A stretch of DNA of 64,000 bases, from positions 90,441-154,440 of the forward strand of contig CALXTS010000001.1 of NCBI GenBank assembly GCA_944391465.1. Reading direction: 5' to 3'. The notes below the pieces were generated by a model that was not told the origin of the DNA, did not search any database, and was given only the letters and a program-made list of their open reading frames with translations. The position numbers were made by a program, and so were the translations under genes. Source of the stretch: an uncultured Alphaproteobacteria bacterium. GTDB lineage: Bacteria; Pseudomonadota; Alphaproteobacteria; RF32; CAG-239. Shown one piece after another: positions 1 through 8,293 of the stretch (position 1 is the first letter of the stretch; every line of letters begins with the position of its first letter).

Positions 1-1675
1 TCATGGCGAAGATGGTGAAAAGCATTATTTTTCCATGAAAGATATGTCCTTACAGCGTGATGTTCTTAAAATGCCGGTCACTTCTTTGAAAATTGAAGGA
101 CGTAAAAAGTCAGATTTATATGTGGCTGCGGTTACGGATTATTATCGACGGATTTTGGACGGGAAGGGGGCTGATGCTTTTCGAGAAGATAATATCAAAC
201 AGATTTTCTCTCGTCCATGGACTAAGTTTCATTTTAACGGTAAAAATAAAGATATTATTGATAGAGATTTTGTCGGACATCGGGGCTTGGAAATCGGATT
301 GGCTTTGCCGGCAGATGGAAAAATTCTTAAATTTAAATCAAATCATATTCTGGAACGTCATGATGGTATTCAGATAGATGCGGAAGGTTGGGAAAAGCCG
401 TTCGGTTTTGCATTACTTAAGATGAAAGTTAATGGAAAAGATGTTTTTGAGGTTCATGCCGGAGAGGTTGTTGAAATCAAAATGCCACCGCATGCTCCAA
501 ATATTGAACCGGGAACAAAAATTTATTTGGCATCTTCAAGCTCGGTCAAGGCAACTTATAAGTATGAGAAGCCTAAACAAGGGCAGTATAAACAAAGACG
601 AAGCATTAAGGTTGAAGTGGAGATTAATCCTGATTATCTTACAGCTAAAAGTAACGGTTTTGAATATGTTTTAAAAGGTGTTTTTGAACCGGCATCTAAC
701 GTTCAGAAAACAACGGAGGCTCTTGAAAAAGCCTTTGCAAAAACCGGAGATACTTCTTTTGAACTTGAAAAATTAAGCATTGCAAATCCTAAAGGTTTAT
801 TTGTTCCGGCTTCTTTAGCAAATGAATTGCGCAGAGGCTTATATGTACAGATGGTTTTTGAAGATAAAAAGGTTAAATTGCCTGAAATTGTAGAACATAA
901 AAGAAAAGAAAAATTAGAATGGTTAATCAAAACAGATGATTTATCTTGTTTAAATGAAATTGATATCTCTGATGTTTCTGAAATAATTTATTTGCTGGAT
1001 AAAAACTCTCAGTCCTCTGATGTTAAAGGTTTTCCTAAAGATAAAATACGTTTGGCTTTACCGACGGTTTGTCGGAAAACAAAAGAGTTTGAAGCGGTTG
1101 TCAGCGATTTTATTCAAGTCGGATATAATAAGTGGGAGGTTGGTAATTATTGGGGAATAGAGGCATTGTCTGCTTTTGATGTTCATTTAAGTTTTGACAG
1201 CTCAATTTATATGATGAATACACAAGCTGTTTTGCAGGCAAAGGATATGAATGCCGAAAGAATGACTTTGTCTTTGGAGGATACTTTAGAAAACCTTGCG
1301 GAAATTACTGAAAAGTCTTCTTTACCGGTGGTTATGTGTCTTTATACCGATGCGCCTTTATTTACGAGTGCGGGTTGTATTCGTTCTAATCCGTGCCAGA
1401 TGTGTGATGCTAAAGAAAAATGGATTGAACTTTCTAAAGATGGCGAAAAATATTCAGCCTTATCAAAGAATTGTCAAACGATGCTTTTTGCAGACAAGGC
1501 TCTTTGTTTTGCTTCTGATGCCAAAAATGTTCATGCTGATTATTATCGGGTTGATTTTGTTTATAAAAAATATACAGCTAAACAAGCAAAAGAAATATGG
1601 GAAAAAGTACATAATTTTGAAGATGTTGAGAATACTCAAAAGGCAAATCTGCAAAGACGAAAAATTATGTTTTGA
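1..1675 (+). CDS. Peptidase U32 family protein, RlhA-like (5'-truncated by window edge)
   Basis: The reading frame is open from base 2, so the start lies upstream of the window. The first visible residues (HGEDGEKHYFSMKDMSL, then LKIEGRKKSDLYVAAVTDYYRR about 20 residues later) match the end of the U32 'collagenase-like' domain, where a (S/N)xKD(L/M) segment is followed by KIEGR and a YVAxVT helix. Residues ~200-290 resemble the DUF3656 domain of E. coli RlhA (KTGDTSFELE, then FVPASLANELRR). A C-terminal cysteine group (CIRSNPCQMC) could hold a metal or Fe-S cluster. Family members hydroxylate rRNA or tRNA bases (RlhA for 23S C2501, TrhP for tRNA U34) and are not proven proteases. The domain order favours RlhA, but the substrate is inferred. 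Confidence 0.8.
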   Translation, partial: HGEDGEKHYFSMKDMSLQRDVLKMPVTSLKIEGRKKSDLYVAAVTDYYRRILDGKGADAFREDNIKQIFSRPWTKFHFNGKNKDIIDRDFVGHRGLEIGLALPADGKILKFKSNHILERHDGIQIDAEGWEKPFGFALLKMKVNGKDVFEVHAGEVVEIKMPPHAPNIEPGTKIYLASSSSVKATYKYEKPKQGQYKQRRSIKVEVEINPDYLTAKSNGFEYVLKGVFEPASNVQKTTEALEKAFAKTGDTSFELEKLSIANPKGLFVPASLANELRRGLYVQMVFEDKKVKLPEIVEHKRKEKLEWLIKTDDLSCLNEIDISDVSEIIYLLDKNSQSSDVKGFPKDKIRLALPTVCRKTKEFEAVVSDFIQVGYNKWEVGNYWGIEALSAFDVHLSFDSSIYMMNTQAVLQAKDMNAERMTLSLEDTLENLAEITEKSSLPVVMCLYTDAPLFTSAGCIRSNPCQMCDAKEKWIELSKDGEKYSALSKNCQTMLFADKALCFASDAKNVHADYYRVDFVYKKYTAKQAKEIWEKVHNFEDVENTQKANLQRRKIMF

Positions 1676-1766
1676 TAATTCTTTTGTACACACTCTTAAA
1701 TGTTCTATTTACAAGTGTTGGTTTTTTATTTACTGTTCTCTTATATAAATAATATAAGAGGGCTTT

Positions 1767-2633
1767 ATGAATAAATTTTTGATTAGATTAACTTCTTGTT
1801 TTTTATTAAAAAAGAAAAAAAGAGTTGCTTATCGTGAACAGAAATTCAAAGAATTATATCAAGAACAGAGAAAAAAATCACGTTGGGGTGTCTCTTATTC
1901 CGTATTTGACGGAGAAGAACTCTTAAAACCATCTTTGCTTAATATCAGAAAACATGTCGATTATATCAATGTTGTTTATCAGCGTAATTCTTGGTATGGA
2001 AATCCGGCTAATCCTAATCTCAAGGAAATGTTGATGGCATTAAAAGACGAGGGCTTGGTTGACGAGTTAATTGAATATGTTCCTGATTATACTAAAACGC
2101 CGGGGCATCAAGAACGAGAAAAACGAAATCTTGGATTAGCTGCGGCCAGAAAAAACGGTGTCCATTATTTTATGACTATGGATGTTGATGAATTTTATTT
2201 TGAAAAAGAGTTTGAAAAAGCCAAAGATATCATCATAGAACGTGATATTACACAAAGTTTTGTTCCTATTTGTGATTACGGATATTCTCCGAGAAAAAGG
2301 AGAATTGACACAATGGTTACATATGTTCCTTTTTTTGCAAAGCTCAGAAAAAATAATAAACTTGGTAAAAATCCTCATACACCGTGTTTTGTTGATAAAA
2401 CTCGGAAGTTTGGACATTCTTGGAATGATAAATATTATATTCCCGAAGGTGTTGCCATGCATCATATGAGTTTTGTACGGCGAAGTTTGATGTCTAAGTT
2501 TGTTAATTCATCAACTTTAAGAGATGATATGGATGGTATAACCTTTGATGATGTTTTTAAAGGTCAGTATGTTGATGTTGAAGATTACTTTGGGATTGAA
2601 CCGTTTTTAGATTATGAAAAATCCGCACTTTAA
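1767..2633 (+). CDS. Glycosyltransferase family 2-like protein
   Basis: 288 aa. The N-terminus is basic and hydrophobic (MNKFLIRLTSCFLLKKKKR) and is followed by a GT-A-like core. Visible features are a VFDGEELLKPSLLNIRKHVDYINVV segment (donor side), a conserved REKRNLGLAAARKNG helix and the metal-binding acidic motif MDVDEFY at about residue 135. This pattern fits small GT2/GT92-like enzymes of glycan loci that transfer a sugar from a nucleotide sugar in the cytoplasm. The start has a GAGGG ribosome site 5 bases upstream. The gene opens the polysaccharide locus, and its stop codon lies inside the loop of a terminator hairpin. The sugar and acceptor cannot be predicted. Confidence 0.7.
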   Translation: MNKFLIRLTSCFLLKKKKRVAYREQKFKELYQEQRKKSRWGVSYSVFDGEELLKPSLLNIRKHVDYINVVYQRNSWYGNPANPNLKEMLMALKDEGLVDELIEYVPDYTKTPGHQEREKRNLGLAAARKNGVHYFMTMDVDEFYFEKEFEKAKDIIIERDITQSFVPICDYGYSPRKRRIDTMVTYVPFFAKLRKNNKLGKNPHTPCFVDKTRKFGHSWNDKYYIPEGVAMHHMSFVRRSLMSKFVNSSTLRDDMDGITFDDVFKGQYVDVEDYFGIEPFLDYEKSAL

Positions 2634-2649
2634 AGGTGCGGATTTTTTT
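2618..2649. terminator. Bidirectional rho-independent terminator
   Basis: The stem AATCCGCAC / GTGCGGATT flanks a CTTTAAAG loop, with a T-run on the plus side and an A-run (T-run on the minus strand) on the other. It sits between convergent genes, overlaps the stop codon of the upstream glycosyltransferase and ends just at the ppa stop, so it probably serves both. Confidence 0.85.
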
Positions 2650-3199
2650 AAGCTTCTAATCCCGGAAGGGTTCCTCTTTTTTGGTCATAGAGGTTGAAAG
2701 CATCCGTGATGACATCTCTTGCTTCATCAGGGCCTAAAAAGGCTTCAATTTTAACTTCTTTGTTTTCCAGAATTTTATAGTCCTCAAAAAAGCGTTTGAG
2801 TGTTTTTAATATATGTTGCGGAAGTTCATCAATACTTTCGTATTGAGCATATTCAGGATCATCGACATGGACGGCGATGATTTTATCATCGGCTTCACCT
2901 TGATCAATCATTTTCATGACACCTATCGGTTTTGCACGCAGTAATGACATCGGTAAAACACATTCTTGACCGAGAACTAAAATGTCTAACGGGTCATTAT
3001 CATCACAATAGCTTTGAGGTATAAATCCATAATTGGCAGGATAATGAACCGCGCTGTATAATATTCGGTCAACTCTTAATAATCCGCTGGCTTTGTCTAA
3101 TTCATATTTTACTTTTGAACCGCGGGGAACTTCTATTACGGCGGTAATGATGCGAGGAGCATCGGTTCCTCTGCTGACACTGTGCCAAGGGTGTTTCAT
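2648..3199 (-). CDS. ppa: Inorganic pyrophosphatase (family I)
   Basis: 183 aa, the usual length for the bacterial enzyme. It hydrolyses PPi to two phosphates in the cytoplasm and drives nucleotide-sugar and macromolecule synthesis. The family signature D-x-D-P-x-D-x-x is present as [12 protein letters not shown] (about residues 67-78). Other conserved segments are [15 protein letters not shown] near the N-terminus, ANYGFIPQ, and a C-terminal region ending GTLPG. It is the only minus-strand gene in the first 20 kb and appears monocistronic, with its 3' end sharing the hairpin at 2618-2649. Confidence 0.97.
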   Translation of the reverse strand: MKHPWHSVSRGTDAPRIITAVIEVPRGSKVKYELDKASGLLRVDRILYSAVHYPANYGFIPQSYCDDNDPLDILVLGQECVLPMSLLRAKPIGVMKMIDQGEADDKIIAVHVDDPEYAQYESIDELPQHILKTLKRFFEDYKILENKEVKIEAFLGPDEARDVITDAFNLYDQKRGTLPGLEA

Positions 3200-3660
3200 T
3201 GGTGTTTATCCTTCTGTTGGTTATTGTTTTCTGTATAGTATATATTTTTTTTACAAAGTAAAGTTTTTTTGTGGGGAACTTATGTAAAGGTTTGAAAATC
3301 AAATTTATGAAGAAATACTGCAAATTTTCTTTTTATCTTGTTGATATTTGTGAGTTTATTTGTTTTGAATGTTTGAGCTTGCGGCAAGAACGTGTGTAGA
3401 AGATAAAATGTGCTTTACTTATGAAAATTTATGTGTAAGTTTATATGTAATGCGAAGTGACTTCGTATAGTGTCGGAGACGGCGCGGGCCTTGATAAGCT
3501 CTGAAATTCGCGGTACAGTTTTAATATCGGTTTTTTTAACCGGTATGCTGTCTCTTATATGGGGATTTTTTTGTATCTGGTAAAGTTTGCATTTTCTGAT
3601 GCAATGCTTTCTATTTTGGTTTTGTTTATCAACGCTTTGGTTTTGATGAAGGAATAAATA
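3200..3660. other. 461-bp intergenic stretch with no supported gene
   Basis: This lies between divergent ppa and the small gene at 3661. The first part (3200-3440) is very AT-rich. A short GC-richer island at about 3452-3515 contains a small hairpin (CGAAGTGACTTCG) and GGCGCGGGCC. A 32-aa hydrophobic reading frame (3559-3657) ends 3 bases before the next start. It has no clear ribosome site and may be decayed coding sequence. No tRNA or known RNA family is recognised. Confidence 0.4.
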
Positions 3661-3834
3661 ATGGCAAGCATTGATAAGGTAAATTCTGTTGATTCTTACT
3701 GGAAAACAATTTTCGATATTCGTTTATTAGGGGTTTCCCTTTTAAAAAAAGAAGCATGTGTTCTTGGAACAAAGTTTTCTTTTTTGGGCTTTTTGTCTTA
3801 TGTAAAAAGCTATTCTTCAGAAAAGGATTTTTAA
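3661..3834 (+). CDS. Small hypothetical protein (57 aa) in the glycan locus
   Basis: ATG is preceded by AAGGA with good spacing, and the stop is one base before the DUF4422 start, so the gene looks translated and co-transcribed. The middle reads YWKTIFDIRLLGVSLLKKE and then FSFLGFLSYVK. This aromatic/basic/Leu pattern recalls the short C-terminal tails (LFGIPILK-type repeats) seen on many enzymes of bacterial glycan loci, including the aldo/keto reductase at 17726-18766 in this window. It may be a free-standing or broken-off version of such a tail. No function is known. Confidence 0.45.
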   Translation: MASIDKVNSVDSYWKTIFDIRLLGVSLLKKEACVLGTKFSFLGFLSYVKSYSSEKDF

Positions 3835-3835
3835 A

Positions 3836-4675
3836 ATGATACAGATTTATACATGTTATCATAAACCTTTTACTATTCCCAATAGTGACATTTTGGTTCC
3901 GATACATGTCGGAAAGGAGTTGTCTTCCGTTAAAATGGATATAATCGGGGATAATACAGGGGACAATATTTCTCAAAAAAATCCTTATTACTGTGAATTA
4001 ACCGCGACATATTGGATTTGGAAAAATGCAACAGCGGATATTGTCGGCTTATTTCATTATCGTCGTTTTTTGAATTTTGCCAATGATGAGACTTCTTTTT
4101 GTCATTTTGGTAATGATTTTTGCCAAAAGTATGGAATTACCGCAGAGAGAGTTTCAGCAGTTTTGGCGGATTATGATGTTGTTTTGCCTAAGGTAAAGCG
4201 TAAAAGAAAAAATCCTCTTTCCATATATGAACATTATAAAGAGGATCATATCGGAACAGACATGGATTGTGTTTTGCAGGTTATTGATGAAAAGTATCCG
4301 GATGTGTCTGCAACAGCTCGCGAAGTTATTAAAAATGGCGTGGAAACATATATAACAAATATTCTTGTTTGTCGGAAGGATATTTTTGATAAATATGCCG
4401 CGTGGTTGTTTGGAGTTTTGTTTGAAGTCGAAAAGCGCATTCAGGAGAATGTGTTAACGCGTGATAGTTATCAGCAAAGAGTTTACGGATTTTTAGCTGA
4501 AAGAATGATGACGATATTTATTCGGCATATGCAAAAAGTTGCCGGACTTAAAGTAAAAGAGTTGCCTTCTCTTTATTATGAAGATGATGCTAAAAGATGG
4601 CGAAAATATAAGCTAAGACGCTTAAAAAGAAAAATTCTTCACTTTTTTGGGTTAAGGAGAGATGCTGATGCCTAA
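3836..4675 (+). CDS. DUF4422 glycosyltransferase (capsular polysaccharide synthesis type)
   Basis: 279 aa. The N-terminus IQIYTCYHKPFTIPNSDILVPIHVGKEL and the block DNISQKNPYYCELTATYWIWKN followed by GLFHYRRFL are characteristic of DUF4422, a family found in capsule and O-antigen loci and annotated as glycosyltransferase. The C-terminus is strongly basic (KLRRLKRKILHFF), consistent with membrane-surface binding. It overlaps the start of glf by a few bases, indicating translational coupling. The sugar specificity is unknown. A neighbouring UDP-galactopyranose mutase makes a galactofuranosyltransferase role possible, but this is not shown. Confidence 0.8.
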   Translation: MIQIYTCYHKPFTIPNSDILVPIHVGKELSSVKMDIIGDNTGDNISQKNPYYCELTATYWIWKNATADIVGLFHYRRFLNFANDETSFCHFGNDFCQKYGITAERVSAVLADYDVVLPKVKRKRKNPLSIYEHYKEDHIGTDMDCVLQVIDEKYPDVSATAREVIKNGVETYITNILVCRKDIFDKYAAWLFGVLFEVEKRIQENVLTRDSYQQRVYGFLAERMMTIFIRHMQKVAGLKVKELPSLYYEDDAKRWRKYKLRRLKRKILHFFGLRRDADA

Positions 4676-5789
4676 GGTTAATCTGGTTGTCGGTTGTGGT
4701 TTTTCTGGAGCTACAATAGCTCGTAAGTTAGCCGAAGAGTTTGATGAAAAAGTTGTTATTATTGATGCAAAGGATCATATTGCCGGAAATGCTTATGATT
4801 ACAGGGACGAAAACGGGATTATGATTCATAAGTATGGCTCTCATATCTTTCATACAAATTTTGAAAATGTATGGGCGTTTTTAAATCGTTTCTCCTCTTT
4901 TAATACCTATATGCACAAGGTTGTTGCGCTGATTGATGGTGTTGAAACGAATATTCCTTTTAATCTACGAACATTGTATGATGTTTTTCCTCATAGTATG
5001 GCGGAGAGATTAGAGAATAAATTATTGCAAAGTTTTAAATATAATCAAAAAGTACCGATTTTAGAATTTCAGAAGCAAGAAGATGAAGATTTGAAATTTC
5101 TATCCAATTATGTTTATGAAAAAGTTTTTTTGCACTACACTTCTAAACAGTGGGGAACCAGTCCTCAAGATGTTGATGGTGCCGTTACGGCTCGAGTTCC
5201 GGTTTATATTTCTTGTGACCCGAGGTATTTTCAAGATAAGTATCAAGGTATTCCATTAGAAGGATATACGAATTTGGTACAGAAAATGCTTAGTCATTCC
5301 AATATTGAGGTGCGTTTGAATACTTCTTATAAAGATGTGACTGAAAATTACGATAGAGTTTTTTATACCGGTTCAATTGATGAGTTTTTTGATTATAAGT
5401 ACGGAAAGTTGCCGTATCGCAGCGTTAATTTTAAATTAGAAAAATATCATACCGAGTATTATCAGAAAAATGCCGTTGTTAATTATCCGGTTAATTATGA
5501 TTTTACTCGTGTGCATGAATATAAATATTATTTGAATGATGTATCTGATTATACGGTCATTGCAAAAGAATATTCTGAAGCCTTTGAACTAGGTAAAAAT
5601 GAACGGTATTATCCAATTCCCGATGAAAAAAATGTAGTTTTATATAATCAATATTTAAATGAAGCCAAAAAGTATCCGCAGGTTTATTTCCTCGGACGTT
5701 TAGGCGATTATAAATATTATGATATGGATAACGCCGTTTATCGAGCATTGGAACTTTTTGAACGGTTGAGAAATCAAGATAAGTTATAA
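4668..5789 (+). CDS. glf: UDP-galactopyranose mutase
   Basis: About 373 aa, typical for Glf. The flavoenzyme interconverts UDP-Galp and UDP-Galf, the donor for galactofuranose in surface glycans. An N-terminal Rossmann motif VVGCGFSGATIARKL and an acidic strand end (VVIIDAKDHIAGNAYD) bind FAD. The segment KYGSHIFHTN and the C-terminal YFLGRLGDYKYYDMDNAVYRAL are Glf signatures. An in-frame ATG at 4662 is too close to the AAGGAG site (4654-4659), so the ATG at 4668 is preferred. It implies that the glycan made by this locus contains galactofuranose. Confidence 0.95.
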   Translation: MPKVNLVVGCGFSGATIARKLAEEFDEKVVIIDAKDHIAGNAYDYRDENGIMIHKYGSHIFHTNFENVWAFLNRFSSFNTYMHKVVALIDGVETNIPFNLRTLYDVFPHSMAERLENKLLQSFKYNQKVPILEFQKQEDEDLKFLSNYVYEKVFLHYTSKQWGTSPQDVDGAVTARVPVYISCDPRYFQDKYQGIPLEGYTNLVQKMLSHSNIEVRLNTSYKDVTENYDRVFYTGSIDEFFDYKYGKLPYRSVNFKLEKYHTEYYQKNAVVNYPVNYDFTRVHEYKYYLNDVSDYTVIAKEYSEAFELGKNERYYPIPDEKNVVLYNQYLNEAKKYPQVYFLGRLGDYKYYDMDNAVYRALELFERLRNQDKL

Positions 5790-5798
5790 GGCTAAGCT

Positions 5799-7070
5799 AT
5801 GAGTAGTAATAATTTGTTTTTTGATATTGAAACAAAAGATAAATTTGCTGAAGCAGATAATGTTGATTATTATCACAAAAGTCCTGTTGATATTTGTCAT
5901 ATCGTAGAAAAAGGTTTTATTTTACCGGCTAAGAAAAATATCTTATCTTCCGGTAGGCCGTACTTTCAAGGCGGGGTTGTTGATGATAAAAATAATTTTA
6001 TAGAAGGCTCGAAGTGTCTGCGAAAAGACGAGGAAGGCGCATTATTAGAAAGTTATGATTTTAATCAGAAACATGTGGAATATATTGATAAAGATGTATT
6101 GTATGCCGGAATTTTGATTAATCATTTTGGACATTTTCTGGTAGAAAGCTCAAATAGACTGTGGTATTGGCTGGAAAATAGGGATAAAAATTTAGATATT
6201 GTTTTCTTGATAACAAAAAATGCTCATATTTTTCCTCAGTTTTGGGAATTTATGCAGTTGTTGGGGATTGAAAAAGATAAAATACATATCGTTAAGCGCG
6301 TTACACAGTTCAGAACTGTTTATGTTCCGTTTCAGTCTCATGTAATCAGATCTTTTTATACGGATAAATTTCTGGTGCCGTTTGAGTATATTCGTTCTGT
6401 TTTGCCGGATGGAAAAAAGCAAAAAGTTTATTTGTCTCGTACTAAATTAAAAAACGGAACAGTCTGTTTGGGAGAGCAATATATTGAAAAATTGTTCCGT
6501 GATAATGGGTATCGTATTGTATATCCAGAAAAAATTAGTCTCAAAGAACAATTTTCGATAATCAAGAATTCATCGGAATTAGCCGGAGTTAGCGGGACTG
6601 CTATGCATCTGGCACTATGCGCGGATAAACATATTCCGATAACAATTTTAGAAAGAACCGATGTACCGGAGATTGAACAAATTATTATTAATCAGGCTTT
6701 ACAGGCTCAGTCATATCATGTTGGCGTTAATCTAAATCCATTTCCGGTTAATCATAGCGTAGGTCCTATTCTTTTGGGTGTATCGGATAACTTAGTTGCG
6801 TATTGCAAGGATAGAAGATTTAATGTCAATTTGAAATTTGTTAATTTCATTAACAAGTCTGATGCCAGACGTTTTGCCAGCGAATATTTTAGAAAATATT
6901 GTCAAAAATCATATAATAGACTTTTATCAATAGAGGCTCCTTTAGTCGCTCGGAGGATGTTGCTTTTTTCCGGAGCTTTTATTCCGTTAAAACGATTGAT
7001 TAAAGAAAAGTTTAGGGCGATTAGAGCATCTTTGGGAAAGAAATTTCATCAACATTTTGTATCAAACTAA
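5799..7070 (+). CDS. Glycosyltransferase family 61 protein (DUF563)
   Basis: 423 aa. The N-terminal half has the GT61 pattern in which a photogenic loop is followed by an H-x-x-H-F segment, here LINHFGHFLVESSNRLWYW. The C-terminal half has VYLSRTKLKNG and the sequence ELAGVSGTAMHLALCADKHIPITILE, matching the conserved G-x-x-G-x-x-x-x-x-x motif of DUF563 proteins. GT61 enzymes transfer sugars such as xylose or GlcNAc in plants and occur in bacterial capsule loci. The C-terminus is basic. It lies downstream of glf in an uninterrupted plus-strand run. The donor is not predictable. Confidence 0.82.
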   Translation: MSSNNLFFDIETKDKFAEADNVDYYHKSPVDICHIVEKGFILPAKKNILSSGRPYFQGGVVDDKNNFIEGSKCLRKDEEGALLESYDFNQKHVEYIDKDVLYAGILINHFGHFLVESSNRLWYWLENRDKNLDIVFLITKNAHIFPQFWEFMQLLGIEKDKIHIVKRVTQFRTVYVPFQSHVIRSFYTDKFLVPFEYIRSVLPDGKKQKVYLSRTKLKNGTVCLGEQYIEKLFRDNGYRIVYPEKISLKEQFSIIKNSSELAGVSGTAMHLALCADKHIPITILERTDVPEIEQIIINQALQAQSYHVGVNLNPFPVNHSVGPILLGVSDNLVAYCKDRRFNVNLKFVNFINKSDARRFASEYFRKYCQKSYNRLLSIEAPLVARRMLLFSGAFIPLKRLIKEKFRAIRASLGKKFHQHFVSN

Positions 7071-7095
7071 TGGATTAAATAGAGGTTTAAATTTT

Positions 7096-8283
7096 ATGGC
7101 TAATGTATATGCTCGTCAGATGTATGATCTTATAAGAAACAATCCTAAAATCGGAGAGTTTGAGCTTGTTGATGAGTTGGTGGAAACTTTTTACGGAGAG
7201 ATTGTTTCTCAAGATGATCAAAAACTGCTTAATTTAGCTTTTTGTGAAAAAGTTGAACAATCTCAAATAGATAAGTTTTTGGAAGAGTGGGATATTGAAC
7301 GTTTTGGCGGTAACAAAGCGTTGATGCTTGCTTATGTTATGAAACAGCATCCTGATTTGAATTTCTCAGATTACGCAGGACCAAGATTATCCGGATTGCT
7401 TAATTTTTGGCGTTTCAAAAATTTAAATCTCATTTCTCATTTTACTAAAATTGTTCGGGAAATGAATAAAAACGGAATTGTTCCGATGATTCTCAAGGGT
7501 GGGGCAATGAAATATTTGCGTCAGGATTTGCCGAGAGTTATGGGTGATATTGATATTTTGGTTCAAACTTTGCCTGAATATAATAAGTCTAAAGAGATTT
7601 CGAAAAAAATGGGGTATGTCTTTTTAGATGAAAAAGATAACGCTCCTTATTCCGTTGATTTACACTTACCTAATAATGAAGATGGGGTTTTGGATATTCA
7701 CGCCTATCTTGATTTTGGAGAAAAGTATAATAAGCGCTTTTTGAAAAATCTGTTCGAAAGAGCAGAGAAAAAACAGGTTTTTGGAGCAGAGGTTTTTGTT
7801 CCGTCAGTTGAAGATATGCTGTTTATCGGTTTGTTAAACATGACGAAGAATTTGCGCTTTAAGACCAGCGTGAGCGGAATTTTATATACTCTGTTTGATT
7901 GTCATTATTTGCAGTCTGTTACAAAAAAGCTCAGATGGGATATTATTCTGGATAATATTGCACAAACACATACACAAGCGCAGATGTATATTGCTATGAA
8001 ATTTGCCAATAGAGTTGTTTCTGGTTTGTTGCCGGAAGATTTATTGGAAGATGATAAACTGCAGAAAAGTATTATAGATTGTTGTAATCAGGAGATTTTT
8101 TATTGCAAATATGTTGATGAAGTCAAGTATATTTGCAAAGGACTAAAGTGGCATCAGGCTTTGGGAGGCTGGCATGCTTTTAAGTATTATGTGAAAAATG
8201 AACTTCTTCATTTTGTTGTTAAAAATATTAGAAAAAGCAAATGCTTGGTCAATATTTTTATGAAAGTTGCAAGAAAAAAGTAA
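7096..8283 (+). CDS. Nucleotidyltransferase family protein (NTP_transf_5 type)
   Basis: 395 aa from the ATG at 7096, which has AGAGG upstream. An in-frame ATG at 7057 lacks a ribosome site and overlaps the preceding gene. The core MILKGGAMKYL, followed by PRVMGDIDILV, is the nucleotidyltransferase fold motif (GG/A helix, then D-x-D). This family is often found beside HprK-like kinases and PqqD-like proteins in lasso-peptide and exopolysaccharide clusters, exactly the arrangement seen here. The nucleotide and target are unknown. It could be an adenylyl- or guanylyltransferase acting on a small molecule or on a partner protein. Confidence 0.75.
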   Translation: MANVYARQMYDLIRNNPKIGEFELVDELVETFYGEIVSQDDQKLLNLAFCEKVEQSQIDKFLEEWDIERFGGNKALMLAYVMKQHPDLNFSDYAGPRLSGLLNFWRFKNLNLISHFTKIVREMNKNGIVPMILKGGAMKYLRQDLPRVMGDIDILVQTLPEYNKSKEISKKMGYVFLDEKDNAPYSVDLHLPNNEDGVLDIHAYLDFGEKYNKRFLKNLFERAEKKQVFGAEVFVPSVEDMLFIGLLNMTKNLRFKTSVSGILYTLFDCHYLQSVTKKLRWDIILDNIAQTHTQAQMYIAMKFANRVVSGLLPEDLLEDDKLQKSIIDCCNQEIFYCKYVDEVKYICKGLKWHQALGGWHAFKYYVKNELLHFVVKNIRKSKCLVNIFMKVARKK

Positions 8284-8293
8284 GGAAAAGCCA

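Noticed and set aside
3452-3515. GC-rich block as a tRNA or known small RNA.
   Set aside because: No cloverleaf, T-loop or other family landmark can be formed; only one short hairpin.
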